Positions 1 through 9,927 of a stretch of 64,000 nucleotides of DNA are shown in pieces. The notes below the pieces were generated by a model that was not told where the DNA came from, searched no databases, and worked only from the letters and a program-made list of their open reading frames with translations. How positions within the stretch are numbered: the stretch's first letter is position 1; the number at the start of each line of letters is the position of its first letter. Origin of the DNA: Vibrio neonatus (GTDB lineage Bacteria; Pseudomonadota; Gammaproteobacteria; Enterobacterales; Vibrionaceae); NCBI RefSeq assembly GCF_024346975.1, contig NZ_AP024885.1:434001-498000 (forward strand), in the 5' to 3' direction. The translations under genes were made by a program, and so were the position numbers.

Positions 1-361
1 AACGAGATAGAAGGTTACGAGCACGAATCGTTAATTCACGTGGGTTGAAAGGTTTAGTGATGTAATCATCAGCACCGATCTCAAGTCCTAAAATCTTATC
101 GACTTCATTGTCGCGGCCAGTAAGGAACATAAGAGCAACATTCGCTTGCTCTCTTAGTTCACGAGCTAAAAGTAAGCCGTTTTTGCCTGGTAAATTGATA
201 TCCATGATCACCAAGTTTACTGGATTTTCAGAAATCACTTGATGCATAGAGTCGCCATCTGTTGCTTCGAATACGCTGTATCCTTCTGCTTCAAATATGC
301 TTTTTAGTGTACTACGAGTTACTTGTTCGTCTTCAACAATAAGAATGTTAGGGGTTTGCAT
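1..361 (-). CDS. arcA: ArcA response regulator (5' part, runs off the window)
   Basis: Aerobic respiration control response regulator, the DNA-binding partner of the sensor ArcB; it represses respiratory genes when quinones are reduced. The reading frame starts at the ATG at 359-361 with [15 protein letters not shown] and continues through a complete receiver domain: acidic residues E10/D11, phosphoacceptor D54 in the VIMDINLPG stretch, and the conserved YITKPFNP lysine motif near residue 100. The sequence is nearly identical to E. coli ArcA as remembered. Only 120 codons lie in the window, so the C-terminal winged-helix DNA-binding domain is missing here because of the window edge and not because the gene is broken. 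A perfect FNR-type palindrome lies about 255 bp upstream. Confidence 0.96.
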   Translation of the reverse strand, partial: MQTPNILIVEDEQVTRSTLKSIFEAEGYSVFEATDGDSMHQVISENPVNLVIMDINLPGKNGLLLARELREQANVALMFLTGRDNEVDKILGLEIGADDYITKPFNPRELTIRARNLLSR

Positions 362-766
362 TGGCTCTACCTAAACTATGTGTAATTGATTTTTATTAAT
401 AAATTCTAGGCAAAAAATAACATCAAGGTAATCATTTGTGTGCGTTTGTAATGCATTCGATGATTTCATTGCACCTTAACATCCCCCTCCTTGGAAATTT
501 TACAAGGTACCTAAAAATCCAACAGTACCTTTCATTCTTGGCCAAATTAATTGCGTATCATACCGACTTAACAGCTTTCTAACAATCAAATGCTGTTCAT
601 TTATTTTACTTTATTGATTTAAATCAATGGTTAATTTTAACAAATAAGTGAAAACAGCTCTAGATTCTGTGATCAATATCGATATTTCGTGCTGGGCGTT
701 AGTATTCATTAAATAAGAACAAGGTGCAATAGTTGCATTAGTGTGAAATTTGTACGTAAATCACAT
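362..766. other. Intergenic region upstream of arcA
   Basis: About 400 bp without a gene between arcA and the exported protein gene, both on the minus strand. It is AT-rich and holds an FNR-type palindrome at 614-627. No convincing small ORF or tRNA is seen. A long untranslated leader for arcA is the simplest explanation, since E. coli arcA also has several upstream promoters. Confidence 0.6.
614..627 (-). promoter_or_regulatory. FNR-type binding site upstream of arcA
   Basis: TTGATTTAAATCAA is a perfect match to the FNR consensus TTGAT-N4-ATCAA. It lies upstream of arcA, a gene known to be FNR-activated in E. coli. FNR binding here is inferred from the motif only. Confidence 0.7.
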
Positions 767-1279
767 TTAAAAGCTAAAACCAAGCCTTACTTCTATGGCA
801 CTTTGCCACTCTTCATAGTCTAAAGTAGCCTTCAAATTTAGACTTTCAGTTAACATATATTGGCCTGATAATTCAGCCCCCATATAGTCGCTAATGCTTA
901 CAGCCTCTACGTCTGGCGAGGCATAGATGGCACTATTTAAAGAGAGTTTGTTACTGAAATGATAGTTCACACCACTTAGAAAGTTGCGACTTGAATGGCG
1001 CTCAGCTGAGCTGGAAATTCGTGTTGCAACATAAAGATCGATATTTTCGAAAACTGAGTATGCATAGCCGGTATCAACGCGCCATTCATCAAATTGCTCT
1101 CCCGAACTCGGCGTCGCAGACATAAATAGGCGATGTGGGGATTGGCTATTTAGTGCATGGGGAGTTGAGTCTTGTGTCACCGCTGGCTCAAAGTCTGGAG
1201 CACTATAGGCGGTTGAGGTGAAAAGGATTGATAGAGTGGACACAATCAAAAGCAGTTGATAACGAAAAAGTAATCGCAT
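767..1279 (-). CDS. Exported protein of unknown function, beta-strand rich
   Basis: A 170-residue protein whose family I do not recognise with certainty. Residues 1-26 form a typical Sec signal peptide (MRLLFRYQ, a hydrophobic core, then STAYSA) with likely cleavage before PDFEP. The mature part has alternating hydrophobic/polar segments (for example NIDLYVATRIS, LNLKATLDYEEW, SAIEVRLGFSF) and ends in phenylalanine. That pattern is typical of small outer-membrane beta-barrels, so an outer-membrane location is a reasonable inference. A strong Shine-Dalgarno sequence, AAGGGGAC, precedes the ATG. It is monocistronic, between arcA and the divergent threonine operon. No catalytic motif is visible. 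Confidence 0.75.
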   Translation of the reverse strand: MRLLFRYQLLLIVSTLSILFTSTAYSAPDFEPAVTQDSTPHALNSQSPHRLFMSATPSSGEQFDEWRVDTGYAYSVFENIDLYVATRISSSAERHSSRNFLSGVNYHFSNKLSLNSAIYASPDVEAVSISDYMGAELSGQYMLTESLNLKATLDYEEWQSAIEVRLGFSF

Positions 1280-1484
1280 TTTGTCCCCTTATTCATCCTT
1301 GAAGAGTATCAATTATGGATGTGGATAACAGGAATTGCCATTGTTACGCATATAATTAATTTGTTTATCATATGTTATTGCAATGATGACAGTTCTTATT
1401 TCAAATTTTTAGGTTTGATGTCTATACTTTTCTCCCATTTTTGTTGATGAAAATAGGAATTTGTCCATTTTTGTTAATTTATCA

Positions 1485-1513
1485 TTGACGAATTAAAGCA
1501 AAATAGGTAATTC
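1485..1513 (+). promoter_or_regulatory. Putative threonine operon promoter
   Basis: TTGACG at 1485-1490, a 17-bp spacer and TAATTC at 1508-1513 fit a sigma70 promoter. Transcription would start near 1520, about 30 bp before the leader peptide. Inferred from sequence only. Confidence 0.5.
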
Positions 1514-1550
1514 TAGAGTTAGACATATTTAGAAAACAGATAGAACAGTA

Positions 1551-1622
1551 ATGCAAAACACACGTAGCCTGATTACCCGAATCATTATTACCGACACCAC
1601 CAGTGTTGGGGCAGGCTGCTGA
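1551..1622 (+). CDS. thrL: thr operon leader peptide
   Basis: A 23-codon ORF, MQNTRSLITRIIITDTTSVG followed by AGC and a TGA stop. It contains five Thr and four Ile codons, with a dense block (ITRIIITDTT) in the middle. It sits just before an intrinsic terminator and thrA, the layout of the E. coli threonine attenuator, where ribosome stalling on Thr/Ile codons prevents terminator formation when charged tRNA-Thr or tRNA-Ile is scarce. The end of the coding region (GTTGGGGCAGGCTGC) resembles the end of E. coli thrL. It is too short for most gene finders. Confidence 0.88.
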   Translation: MQNTRSLITRIIITDTTSVGAGC

Positions 1623-1636
1623 AAGAAAACTTTTAC

Positions 1637-1674
1637 AAAAAAGGCCTGTATCCCACCAGATACAGGCCTTTTTT
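1637..1674 (+). terminator. Threonine operon attenuator
   Basis: AAAAAGGCCTGTATC (5' arm), loop CCACCA, GATACAGGCCTTTTTT (3' arm): a perfect GC-containing stem followed by a T-run, 15 bp after the leader peptide stop and about 30 bp before thrA. This is the transcription terminator of the attenuator. Confidence 0.9.
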
Positions 1675-1703
1675 ATTGCAATTTTTAGCTCAGGGAGAAT
1701 GGA

Positions 1704-4163
1704 ATGCGAGTATTGAAGTTTGGAGGATCGTCGTTATCGGATGCAGACAGGTTTTTGCGTGCGGCGAACATTATCGCAAGTAATGCGGATCAAGAAGAAT
1801 TGGCGGTAGTTTTATCTGCTCCAGGAAAAACCACCAATAAACTAGTCGCAATTATCAACTCTGCGCTAGAGAAACAAGATGTAGAACCTCTAATCAATGA
1901 GTTACGAAATTCTTTTATAGAATTATCGAACAACATCAAACAAGAGCTGCCTCATATTCAGTTAGACGCTTTCTCGGCTCAAGTTGAAGAGTCTCTAGCG
2001 AACTTAGTTGAGTTTGTGCAAGGCATTAAACTATTGGGCATGTGCCCAAACAATGTTAATGCGCGCATCATCAGTAAAGGTGAAAAAGTTTCTATTCGCT
2101 TAATGAAAGCGGTATTAGAAGCCAAAGGACAAGCCGCGGGGCTGATTGATCCTGTGCAATACCTTTATGCAAAAGGTGATTACCTAGAAGCTATGGTAGA
2201 TGTTGAAGTCTCGACGCAGAACTTCGTGCAATCACCATTACCAAAAGATGAAGTGCATCTAATGCCAGGCTTTACCGCAGGTAACGCTAAGGGTGAACTG
2301 GTTACTCTTGGGCGTAATGGCTCAGATTATTCTGCGGCAGTATTAGCGGCTTGTTTACGTGCAGATTGCTGTGAAATTTGGACTGATGTAGACGGCGTTT
2401 ATAACTGTGATCCGCGCTTAGTTGAAGATGCCCGCCTTCTTAAATCGTTAAGTTACCAAGAAGCGATGGAGCTTTCTTATTTTGGTGCTTCAGTACTGCA
2501 TCCAAAAACCATCGCCCCGATTGCGCAGTTTAATATTCCTTGTTTGATCAAAAATAGCTTCAACCCACAAGGACCGGGCACTTTAATCGGCCTAGATACC
2601 GGTGAAGATAATTTAGATATCAAAGGCATCACTACCTTAAACGACCTGACTATGGTTAATGTGTCAGGACCTGGTATGAAAGGTATGGTGGGCATGGCAA
2701 GTCGCGTATTTGGCGCGATGTCTTCTGCGGGTATCTCGATTGTACTGATTACTCAGTCTTCTTCTGAATACAGCATTAGCTTTTGTATTGAGGCAGCTGA
2801 TCGCCTGCGTGCTCAAGCGGTATTAGAAGATGCGTTTGAACTTGAATTAAAAGACAACTTGTTAGAGCAAATCGAATTCATCAATGATGTAGCTATTTTA
2901 ACTTTGGTTGGCGACGGTATGCGCACTTCTCGTGGTGTGGCTTCTAAGTTCTTTACCTCGTTAACTCAAGTAAATGTCAACATTGTGGCTATTGCTCAAG
3001 GCTCCTCTGAGCGCGCTATTTCAGCGGTAATCCCTGAAAACAAAATTGCTAAAGCGATTAAAGCGTGTCACGAAAACCTGTTTAATTCTAAGCATTTCAT
3101 CGACCTTTTTGTAGTCGGTATTGGTGGTGTTGGTGGTGAGTTTGTTGATCAGGTCGCTCGTCAGCAGCAAAAACTTGCTAGCAAAGGCATTGTGATGCGC
3201 GTGTGTGCATTAGCCAATAGCCAAGGCATGTTACTTGATGGCGAAGGCTTAGACCTAGAGCAGTGGCGTGATCGTATGGGAGATGCTAGTGAGAAATTCT
3301 GCATTTCATCACTAAGCGCCATGGTGCAGCGCAATCACATTATCAACCCAGTATTAGTCGATTGTACCTCTAGTGAAAACGTAGCCGGTCAGTACGCTGA
3401 TTTCCTACAAGCTGGCTTCCATGTGGTAACGCCAAACAAGAAAGCAAACACAGCGAGCATGTCGTACTACCATCAATTACGTCAAGTTGCGCGCGCTTCA
3501 AGACGTAAACTTATGTATGAAACAACGGTAGGCGCAGGCTTACCTGTTATCGAGAACCTGCAAAACCTGATTAACGCGGGTGATGAACTGGTTAAGTTTA
3601 ATGGCATTTTGTCGGGCTCAATGTCCTTTATCTTCGGTAAATTAGATGAAGGTATGACGTTGAGTGAAGCGACAAAAGTAGCAATGGATAATGGCTTTAC
3701 AGAGCCTGATCCTCGCGACGATTTATCGGGCATGGACGTAGCACGTAAGCTGTTGATTCTGGCTCGTGAAACAGGCATGTCGATTGAGCTTGAAGATGTC
3801 GTGGTTGATCAAGCATTACCACCGGGTTTTGATGATTCTGGTTCTATTGCTGAGTTTGTAGCGCGCTTGCCTGATGCAGATGCTTACTTTACTAATTTGT
3901 CCCAAGAAGCGGCCAAAGAAGGCAAAGTGCTTCGTTATGTGGGCGAGATTGCCGATGGCAAATGTCGAGTGGCTATCGCCGCGGTAGATGAGAACAATCC
4001 TCTATTTAAAGTAAAAGATGGCGAGAATGCTCTGGCATTCTACAGTCGTTACTATCAGCCAATTCCACTGGTTATGCGTGGCTACGGTGCCGGTACAGAG
4101 GTAACGGCGGCAGGTGTATTCTCTGATGTAATGCGTACATTGGGTTGGAAGTTAGGAATCTAA
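1704..4163 (+). CDS. thrA: Bifunctional aspartokinase I / homoserine dehydrogenase I
   Basis: Catalyses the first (aspartate to aspartyl phosphate) and third (aspartate semialdehyde to homoserine) steps of threonine synthesis. It has 819 residues, matching the E. coli enzyme (820). The N-terminal kinase domain opens with [10 protein letters not shown], the aspartokinase KFGGSS signature, and has the [12 protein letters not shown] substrate loop. Tandem ACT-like regulatory segments occupy roughly residues 310-460. The dehydrogenase domain begins with the Rossmann motif [10 protein letters not shown] near residue 470 and carries VTPNKKAN and the LSGSMSFI region. It is the first structural gene of thrABC, downstream of the attenuator, and ends 2 bp before the thrB start codon. 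Confidence 0.97.
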   Translation: MRVLKFGGSSLSDADRFLRAANIIASNADQEELAVVLSAPGKTTNKLVAIINSALEKQDVEPLINELRNSFIELSNNIKQELPHIQLDAFSAQVEESLANLVEFVQGIKLLGMCPNNVNARIISKGEKVSIRLMKAVLEAKGQAAGLIDPVQYLYAKGDYLEAMVDVEVSTQNFVQSPLPKDEVHLMPGFTAGNAKGELVTLGRNGSDYSAAVLAACLRADCCEIWTDVDGVYNCDPRLVEDARLLKSLSYQEAMELSYFGASVLHPKTIAPIAQFNIPCLIKNSFNPQGPGTLIGLDTGEDNLDIKGITTLNDLTMVNVSGPGMKGMVGMASRVFGAMSSAGISIVLITQSSSEYSISFCIEAADRLRAQAVLEDAFELELKDNLLEQIEFINDVAILTLVGDGMRTSRGVASKFFTSLTQVNVNIVAIAQGSSERAISAVIPENKIAKAIKACHENLFNSKHFIDLFVVGIGGVGGEFVDQVARQQQKLASKGIVMRVCALANSQGMLLDGEGLDLEQWRDRMGDASEKFCISSLSAMVQRNHIINPVLVDCTSSENVAGQYADFLQAGFHVVTPNKKANTASMSYYHQLRQVARASRRKLMYETTVGAGLPVIENLQNLINAGDELVKFNGILSGSMSFIFGKLDEGMTLSEATKVAMDNGFTEPDPRDDLSGMDVARKLLILARETGMSIELEDVVVDQALPPGFDDSGSIAEFVARLPDADAYFTNLSQEAAKEGKVLRYVGEIADGKCRVAIAAVDENNPLFKVKDGENALAFYSRYYQPIPLVMRGYGAGTEVTAAGVFSDVMRTLGWKLGI

Positions 4164-4165
4164 AT

Positions 4166-5128
4166 ATGAAAGAGAGTGTTTGCGTTTATGCTCCTGCATC
4201 TATCGGCAATGTCAGTGTCGGGTTTGATGTACTGGGCGCAGCAGTCTCTCCGGTAGATGGCACATTACTTGGAGATCGAGTAATGGTTGCCACTGGAGAG
4301 TCAGAGTTTTCATTAAAAACAGCAGGGCGTTTTGTCAGTAAATTGCCTGCTGATGCGAAACAAAATATTGTGTATCGCTGCTGGCAAGTGTTTGCCAAAG
4401 AAGTGGCGCGTAAAGGTGTCGCACTGCGCCACCTTGAGATGACCCTAGAGAAAAACATGCCTATTGGTTCTGGGCTTGGTTCTAGCGCTTGCTCTATTGT
4501 GGCGGCATTAGATGCATTAAACCAATTTCATGATAACCCACTTAATGAAACCGAGTTGCTGGCCTTGATGGGTGAGATGGAAGGTGAAATTTCTGGTGGC
4601 ATCCATTATGACAATGTTGCCCCTTGCTATCTTGGCGGCGTACAACTGATGGTAGAAGAACTAGGTATTATTAGCCAAGAAGTGCCTAGTTTTGATGATT
4701 GGTATTGGGTGATGGCTTATCCGGGCATCAATGTTTCAACGGCAGCGGCTCGTGAAATATTACCTGCTCAATATCGTAGACAAGACATTATTGCGCACGG
4801 TCGTCATTTAGCAGGCTTTATTCATGCCAGTTATTCGGGTCAATCAAAGCTAGCCGCTAAAATGATTAAAGACGTGATTGCTGAACCTTATCGACAGCGT
4901 CTGCTTCCGGGTTTTCCTGAGGCGAGAGAGTACGCTGAAACAGTAGGTGCACTCACTTCTGGAATTTCTGGAAGTGGTCCCACAATGTTTACTATCTGTG
5001 ATAGTTTAGAGGTTGCCGAAAGAGTGAAAGCTTGGCTTGAAGTCAACTACGTACAAAATAATGAAGGATTCGTGCACATCTGCAAAATAGATCAGCAGGG
5101 CTCGAAGGGAACAGGAAGTAAATTATGA
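4166..5128 (+). CDS. thrB: Homoserine kinase
   Basis: Phosphorylates homoserine to O-phosphohomoserine; a GHMP-family kinase. The protein has 320 residues from the ATG at 4166 ([14 protein letters not shown]). An in-frame ATG at 4145 lies inside thrA and would add seven residues not usual for the family, so I reject it. The ATP-binding GHMP motif is [13 protein letters not shown] and the C-terminal glycine motif is [11 protein letters not shown]. It starts 2 bp after thrA and overlaps thrC by 4 bp (ATGA), which suggests translational coupling in the operon. Confidence 0.95.
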   Translation: MKESVCVYAPASIGNVSVGFDVLGAAVSPVDGTLLGDRVMVATGESEFSLKTAGRFVSKLPADAKQNIVYRCWQVFAKEVARKGVALRHLEMTLEKNMPIGSGLGSSACSIVAALDALNQFHDNPLNETELLALMGEMEGEISGGIHYDNVAPCYLGGVQLMVEELGIISQEVPSFDDWYWVMAYPGINVSTAAAREILPAQYRRQDIIAHGRHLAGFIHASYSGQSKLAAKMIKDVIAEPYRQRLLPGFPEAREYAETVGALTSGISGSGPTMFTICDSLEVAERVKAWLEVNYVQNNEGFVHICKIDQQGSKGTGSKL

Positions 5129-6405
5129 AGTTGTATAACATCAAAGAAAACGACGAACAGGTCTCATTTGGACAGGCTGTTCGACAAGGTTTAGGTCGTA
5201 ACCAAGGACTATTCTTCCCAACGGATATTCCAGCACTGGATAACATTGACGCATTACTTGCAGAAGATTTTATTACCCGTAGCAGCAAAATATTGTCTGC
5301 ATTGATCGGTGATGAACTTTCACAAGCGCAAGTTTCCGAGATGGTGAGCTCTGCGTTTGCATTCCCTGCACCGATTAAGCAAGTAAAAGACGGTACCTAT
5401 GCTTTGGAGTTGTTCCACGGTCCAACACTAGCATTTAAAGATTTTGGTGGCCGCTTTATGGCGCAGTCATTGGCAACGGTTTCTGAAGGTGGGCAAATTA
5501 CTATTTTGACCGCGACTTCAGGCGATACTGGCGCGGCGGTAGCACATGCTTTTTATGGCATGCCAAATATCAACGTCGTTATCTTGTATCCAAAAGGCAA
5601 AATCAGCCCGCTACAAGAAAAACTATTTTGTACTTTGGGTAAAAATATCCATACCGTGGCCATTGCTGGGGATTTTGATGATTGCCAATCTTTGGTTAAG
5701 AAAGCCTTTGATGATGAAGCACTTCGTCAAGAAATTGGTTTGAATTCAGCAAACTCAATCAATATCAGCCGCTTAATGGCGCAGATTTGTTATTACTTTG
5801 AAGCTGCCGCTCAGCTGAGTAAAGAACAACGTGAGAACCTAGTGATCTCTGTTCCAAGTGGTAACTTTGGTAACTTAACCGCAGGTCTATTAGCTAAAGC
5901 TCTAGGTTTGCCGATTAAGCGCTTCATTGCCGCTACCAATGCCAATGATACTGTTCCTCGTTATCTGAAAACCGGTAAATGGGATCCAAAACCTACCGTT
6001 GCAACCACTTCAAACGCAATGGACGTTAGCCAACCTAATAACTGGCCGCGTATCGAAGAGCTTTGCCAGCGTCAAGGTTGGGGCTTAGATACATTGGGCA
6101 GTGCTACAGTGACGGATGAGCAAAGTGCTGCAAGTGTTCGTGAACTAAACGACTTAGGCTACCTATGTGAGCCACATGGCGCGATAGCGTACCGTTCTTT
6201 GCAAGAGCAACTTAATGATGGCGAAACCGGGCTATTCTTGTGTACAGCTCACCCAGCTAAGTTTAAAGAAGTGGTTGATGATATTTTAGGTAGTGATATT
6301 GAATTACCGGGACCACTGGCGAAGCATGCGGTAATGGATTTATTGTCAGAAGATTTAGACAATGATTTTGAACTACTAAAAGCGGTACTAAGAAAAGTGC
6401 AGTAG
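5125..6405 (+). CDS. thrC: Threonine synthase
   Basis: PLP-dependent conversion of O-phosphohomoserine to threonine, the last step of the pathway. It has 426 residues, close to E. coli ThrC. The PLP-binding lysine is K105 in [10 protein letters not shown]; the phosphate-binding segment [15 protein letters not shown] follows. The long C-terminal part ([16 protein letters not shown]) is typical of the short gammaproteobacterial type. The ATG overlaps the thrB stop codon. An intrinsic terminator follows about 20 bp after the stop and ends the operon. Confidence 0.97.
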   Translation: MKLYNIKENDEQVSFGQAVRQGLGRNQGLFFPTDIPALDNIDALLAEDFITRSSKILSALIGDELSQAQVSEMVSSAFAFPAPIKQVKDGTYALELFHGPTLAFKDFGGRFMAQSLATVSEGGQITILTATSGDTGAAVAHAFYGMPNINVVILYPKGKISPLQEKLFCTLGKNIHTVAIAGDFDDCQSLVKKAFDDEALRQEIGLNSANSINISRLMAQICYYFEAAAQLSKEQRENLVISVPSGNFGNLTAGLLAKALGLPIKRFIAATNANDTVPRYLKTGKWDPKPTVATTSNAMDVSQPNNWPRIEELCQRQGWGLDTLGSATVTDEQSAASVRELNDLGYLCEPHGAIAYRSLQEQLNDGETGLFLCTAHPAKFKEVVDDILGSDIELPGPLAKHAVMDLLSEDLDNDFELLKAVLRKVQ

Positions 6406-6425
6406 CACATTTACCGTTATCAGCA

Positions 6426-6455
6426 TAAAAACGACGCTTCGGTGTCGTTTTTTTA
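6426..6455 (+). terminator. thrABC terminator
   Basis: AAAACGACG CTTCGG TGTCGTTTTTTT: a short stem closed by a tetraloop-like turn and followed by T7, just after thrC. Confidence 0.85.
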
Positions 6456-6470
6456 TATTTTGCTTAGAGC

Positions 6471-6503
6471 AAAAAAAAGCTTGGCTAGTGCCAAGCTTTT
6501 TTC
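6471..6503 (-). terminator. grcA terminator
   Basis: AAAAGCTTGG, loop CTAGTG, CCAAGCTTTT, with A/T runs on both sides. On the minus strand it follows the grcA stop codon by about 24 bp; it could also work as a backup for thrC on the plus strand. Confidence 0.85.
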
Positions 6504-6526
6504 GCAATTTACTTAAAAACTAGTAA

Positions 6527-6904
6527 TTACATAGTCTCAGTAAAAGTACGAGCGATAACGTCACGTTGTTGCTCTGGAGTTAGAGAGTTGAAACGTACAG
6601 CGTAGCCAGAAACACGGATAGTTAGCTGTGGGTATTTCTCTGGGTGAGCAACTGCATCTTGAAGAGTTTCACGTTTAAGAACGTTCACGTTTAGGTGCTG
6701 ACCGCCTTCTACTTTAGGTGCTTTTTCGATAGCTACTTCACGGCTTTCGAAGTCACCTAGATCTGAAGCTGCGATTAGTTGATCTGCTTCATAACCAGAC
6801 GTTGCAACAACACAACGTGCTTCGTTCTTTTCAGAATCTAGTAGCCAGATAGAGTTTAAAAGCTCATCGTTTGCTGCTTTTGTAATTTGAATACCTTTGA
6901 TCAT
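6527..6904 (-). CDS. grcA: Autonomous glycyl radical cofactor GrcA (YfiD)
   Basis: A spare glycyl-radical domain that replaces the damaged C-terminus of pyruvate formate-lyase after oxygen exposure. It has 125 residues (E. coli 127). The radical motif [10 protein letters not shown] is present, with the radical glycine at residue 100, and the tail [15 protein letters not shown] matches the PflB C-terminus. The downstream terminator and solitary position indicate a single-gene transcript. An FNR-type box lies about 95 bp upstream; E. coli yfiD is strongly FNR-induced, so anaerobic induction is expected here too. Confidence 0.96.
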   Translation of the reverse strand: MIKGIQITKAANDELLNSIWLLDSEKNEARCVVATSGYEADQLIAASDLGDFESREVAIEKAPKVEGGQHLNVNVLKRETLQDAVAHPEKYPQLTIRVSGYAVRFNSLTPEQQRDVIARTFTETM

Positions 6905-7222
6905 GATTTCTCCTCAGCCACATATGTGGGTTAGATTTACGGATAAACTTGGAGCGTTTTTAGTTCGCTCACTGCATGTTTGCCATTTTAATATTGATTT
7001 AAGTCAAAAAACAACTAAAAACCGCATTTTTTTTAAGGTATTTTCCATGATTAGGATCAACTTTTAATTAATTCATAGGCTTACGCCATTTAAATTAACA
7101 AGCTGTATGGATTTGAAAGCTAATGTGTGGTTTTTTAACAACATTTGTATCAAAATCATTGCTATTCAGATTGAGCATAACAGTTTGAGAGTGATCATTT
7201 TTTGAAGTCAGTGAGAGTTTTT
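6905..7222. other. Divergent intergenic region between grcA and nfo
   Basis: About 320 bp of AT-rich DNA carrying the grcA FNR box (6994-7007) and presumably promoters for both genes. No ORF, terminator or RNA gene is seen. Confidence 0.6.
6994..7007 (-). promoter_or_regulatory. FNR-type binding site upstream of grcA
   Basis: TTGATTTAAGTCAA matches TTGAT-N4-ATCAA with one mismatch. It is centred about 96 bp upstream of the grcA start codon, consistent with anaerobic activation known for yfiD in E. coli. Confidence 0.65.
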
Positions 7223-8074
7223 ATGTCAAATAAAAAATTTATAGGTGCCCATGTTTCTGCTGCTGGTGGTGTGGAGAACGCGCCCATTAGAGCCAAAGAA
7301 ATTGGTGCCAATGCATTCGCTTTATTCACCAAAAATCAGCGTCAGTGGGTGGCAAAGCCATTAACGCAAAAAAGCATAGATTCATTTAAGAAAAACTGCA
7401 CGGCTTTAGGCTATTCATCACAGCAAATTTTGCCCCACGATTCTTATCTGATTAACTTAGGTGCGCCAGAAGAAGAGAAGCTAGAAAAATCCCGCGCGGC
7501 GTTTATTGATGAAATGGAGCGTTGCGAACAGCTTGGTCTTACTTTGCTAAATTTTCACCCTGGCAGTCATTTGAAAAAAATCTCCGAGAGTGAATGTTTA
7601 GCGCGTATTGCTGAGTCTATTAATCTAGCGCATCAAGCCGTGCCGAATGTGATTGCCGTGATAGAAAATACAGCAGGACAAGGCACTAACCTTGGTTGGC
7701 GATTTGAGCATATTGCTGAAATCATCGAGCAAGTTGCAGATAAAAGTCGTGTTGGGGTTTGCCTTGATACTTGCCACACTTTTGTGGCTGGGTACGATCT
7801 TAGAACTGCTGAAGCTTGTGAGCATACTTTTGCCGAGTTTGATCGCATTGTCGGTATGCACTATTTACGTGCAATGCACATTAATGACTCAAAAATAGCA
7901 TTGGGTGGAAAGGTCGACAGACACCATTCTTTGGGGGAAGGAGAGATAGGTTGGGAGTGTTTTAAGTATATTTCTCAAGACTCTCGCTTTGATGGAATCC
8001 CGCTGATCTTAGAAACTATTGAGCCAGAAAGATGGCAGGATGAAATTCAAGCAATGCGGTCATTTTCTGTGTAA
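7223..8074 (+). CDS. nfo: Endonuclease IV (AP endonuclease)
   Basis: Zinc-dependent AP endonuclease of base excision repair; it cuts 5' of abasic sites and removes blocking 3' ends. The protein has 283 residues from the ATG at 7223 ([16 protein letters not shown]), close to E. coli Nfo (285). A TTG at 7202 in the same frame would add seven residues and is less likely. Zinc-ligand motifs are visible: [43 protein letters not shown] and ILETIEPE. It is encoded alone, about 320 bp from divergent grcA. The other base-excision gene, ung, follows after a small ORF. Confidence 0.96.
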   Translation: MSNKKFIGAHVSAAGGVENAPIRAKEIGANAFALFTKNQRQWVAKPLTQKSIDSFKKNCTALGYSSQQILPHDSYLINLGAPEEEKLEKSRAAFIDEMERCEQLGLTLLNFHPGSHLKKISESECLARIAESINLAHQAVPNVIAVIENTAGQGTNLGWRFEHIAEIIEQVADKSRVGVCLDTCHTFVAGYDLRTAEACEHTFAEFDRIVGMHYLRAMHINDSKIALGGKVDRHHSLGEGEIGWECFKYISQDSRFDGIPLILETIEPERWQDEIQAMRSFSV

Positions 8075-8161
8075 CTTATTTTGCAAATAAGCGGATTGTT
8101 GGCACACTTCTTTCATCTCATAATGCAACGGACGAAGTCACTACGCATTATGGAGTGTGTC

Positions 8162-8257
8162 ATGTTTAACGTAAATTTTGTACTACCTCAAGCCCGGCCA
8201 ACACAGCGTGGGCAAGGACATCACCGTACTCCTCAGCGAACACCTAAGAAGAAGTGA
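8162..8257 (+). CDS. Possible 31-residue basic peptide
   Basis: ATG at 8162 opens a 31-codon ORF beginning MFNVNFVLPQARPTQRGQ and ending in KKK. The SD-like sequence GGAG at 8152-8155 lies 6 bp before the ATG. The peptide is very basic (about nine Arg/Lys plus two His, no acidic residues) and has no membrane segment or known domain. An 8-bp inverted repeat (CATAATGC / GCATTATG, 8119-8152) directly precedes the SD. It lies between nfo and ung. It may be a real small protein, a leader for ung, or chance; I do not recognise a family. Confidence 0.4.
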   Translation: MFNVNFVLPQARPTQRGQGHHRTPQRTPKKK

Positions 8258-8321
8258 TATCTAATTTGCCAACAATATGCCAATATTTTCTCCAATACCA
8301 AACGTAACGGAGTAGATAAGG

Positions 8322-9002
8322 TTGAGTTGGCAAGATTTCATAAATACAGAGCGTTCAAAAGAGTACTTTTCTTCTCTACAGGCATTTATTGATGCTGAGC
8401 GCTCATGTGGCAAAGTCATATACCCAGCACCCCAAGATGTATTTTCTGCATTTGAACAAACACCTCTAGAAACGGTTAAAGTCGTTATTCTCGGTCAAGA
8501 CCCATATCATGGGCCAAACCAAGCTCATGGTCTTAGCTTCTCTGTGTTACCCGGTAATAAAATCCCGCCTTCATTACGCAATATCTATAAAGAATTGGCT
8601 CAAGATATTCCAGAATTTGTCACGCCCGATCACGGCTACCTGCAATCGTGGGCTGAGCAAGGGGTATTACTGCTTAATACTGTACTGACGGTTGAACAAG
8701 GTCAGGCTCATTCGCACGCTAAAAGTGGTTGGGAAACCTTTACTCAACACGCTATTGAATACCTTGTTAGCCAGCAGCAACATATCGTGTTTATGTTATG
8801 GGGCGCACATGCACAAAAGAAAGGTGCCTGTATCGATCCAGCAAAGCATTGCGTACTGACTTCAAGCCACCCTTCACCACTCTCGGCTAGGCGTGGTTTT
8901 TTGGGTTGTCAGCATTTTTCATTAGCCAATCAATATCTAGAGCAACAAGGAAAAACAGGGATCAATTGGCAAATACCGAGCTCTCATCCTTCACTCTTTT
9001 AA
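8322..9002 (+). CDS. ung: Uracil-DNA glycosylase (family 1)
   Basis: Removes uracil from DNA as the first step of base excision repair. It has 226 residues. The water-activating motif is [18 protein letters not shown] with catalytic D60, and the minor-groove/uracil loop HPSPLSAR has H183; both match the family. The start is a TTG at 8322 giving (M)SWQDFINTE, the normal N-terminal position of family members; GGAG lies about 10 bp upstream. A rare start codon may limit its expression. The C-terminus (SSHPSLF) shows no truncation. Confidence 0.96.
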   Translation: MSWQDFINTERSKEYFSSLQAFIDAERSCGKVIYPAPQDVFSAFEQTPLETVKVVILGQDPYHGPNQAHGLSFSVLPGNKIPPSLRNIYKELAQDIPEFVTPDHGYLQSWAEQGVLLLNTVLTVEQGQAHSHAKSGWETFTQHAIEYLVSQQQHIVFMLWGAHAQKKGACIDPAKHCVLTSSHPSPLSARRGFLGCQHFSLANQYLEQQGKTGINWQIPSSHPSLF

Positions 9003-9072
9003 AAAATACTTAAAACACAACCCCGTATAATCGCGTAAACTTTAAACAGTTGTAGGTATGGAGGAATAGATC

Positions 9073-9624
9073 ATGATGATTGAAAGAATCCAGCGTGAAC
9101 ACGATTATATGATTCGTTTGCTGGCGATATTAAAAAGAAAGCTCAAACAAGTGAAAAGGGAAGAGCCCATCAATTATTCTCTATTAAAAGAGATAGTTGA
9201 TTACCTTTGTGAACATTCTGAGAGGACGCACCATCCCAAAGAAGATCTTATTTATCATTACTTTAATGAGAACTACGGTAAGGATGAGACAATCAGTAAT
9301 TTGGAAGCTGAGCACATTGCACTCTCTAAGACCACTCATGAGTTTTTAGATATGGTCGACATGATCTTGCAAGATGCTGTCGTGCCATTAGATATTTTCG
9401 CTGAGCAACTAAATACCTTCATTCGCAGTCAAAAGCAGCACCTTGATCTAGAAGAACATGAAATTTTGCCTTTGCTTAATAAAACTCTGACTACCGCAGA
9501 TTGGCAATATTTGGAAACTAAATGGGGGGATCAGGAAGATGATCCTGTGTTTGGTGAAACCATTGCCGACAAGTACAAGCAGTTGGCCGATCGAGTGAAA
9601 CAGGTAGATAAAGAACTCTGTTAA
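9073..9624 (+). CDS. Hemerythrin-like domain protein
   Basis: A 183-residue, fully helical protein of the hemerythrin/HHE superfamily, which binds a non-haem di-iron centre in an up-down four-helix bundle. Candidate metal ligands are in the expected places: H10 (REHDYM), H53/H54 and E57 (THHPKED), H81 (EAEHIAL), and H123 with E128/H129 (HLDLEEHEILP). Members are involved in oxygen or NO sensing, iron storage, or repair of Fe-S clusters, but the specific role cannot be read from this sequence. GGAGG at about 9060 precedes the ATG. The gene is monocistronic. Confidence 0.85.
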   Translation: MMIERIQREHDYMIRLLAILKRKLKQVKREEPINYSLLKEIVDYLCEHSERTHHPKEDLIYHYFNENYGKDETISNLEAEHIALSKTTHEFLDMVDMILQDAVVPLDIFAEQLNTFIRSQKQHLDLEEHEILPLLNKTLTTADWQYLETKWGDQEDDPVFGETIADKYKQLADRVKQVDKELC

Positions 9625-9643
9625 ATTTCGCTAGAATATTAAA

Positions 9644-9670
9644 AAAGGATGGGGGGAAGCCCCATCCTTT
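9644..9670. terminator. Bidirectional terminator between hemerythrin-like and DUF3545-type genes
   Basis: AAAGGATGGGG, loop GGAAG, CCCCATCCTTT: an 11-bp perfect stem. The T-run is best on the minus strand (T6), where it would end the small minus-strand gene. Confidence 0.75.
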
Positions 9671-9738
9671 GCTGTATAGAGAGTATTGAATAGACTTAGC
9701 GCATAGGGTTAACTGGCTAGGGCTAAGAGTCTGTTCGT

Positions 9739-9927
9739 TTATAACTGAATGTCTTCTAATCGATAACTGCTACACACATCCAAATCCATCAATTCCTTTT
9801 GAAGTCTTTGACGATCTTTTATCGCTTCAATTTCACGCCATTTGCGTTTTACCGGCTTTGAGCGGGTTCTACGAGGAGTTCGCTCTTCTGTTTCATCAAA
9901 GATACTATCAAGTTGCAAGCCATCCAT
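9739..9927 (-). CDS. Small DUF3545-type protein
   Basis: A 62-residue soluble protein starting MDGLQLDSIFDE. It has a highly basic central segment (TPRRTRSKPVKRKWREIEA) and an amphipathic, Arg/Lys-rich helix, then an acidic C-terminus (YRLEDIQL). The pattern resembles the DUF3545 family, conserved small proteins of unknown function in Vibrionaceae and relatives; I recall this from family knowledge and could not search for it. The basic patch could bind nucleic acid. It is encoded alone on the minus strand and ends before a hairpin terminator. Confidence 0.7.
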   Translation of the reverse strand: MDGLQLDSIFDETEERTPRRTRSKPVKRKWREIEAIKDRQRLQKELMDLDVCSSYRLEDIQL

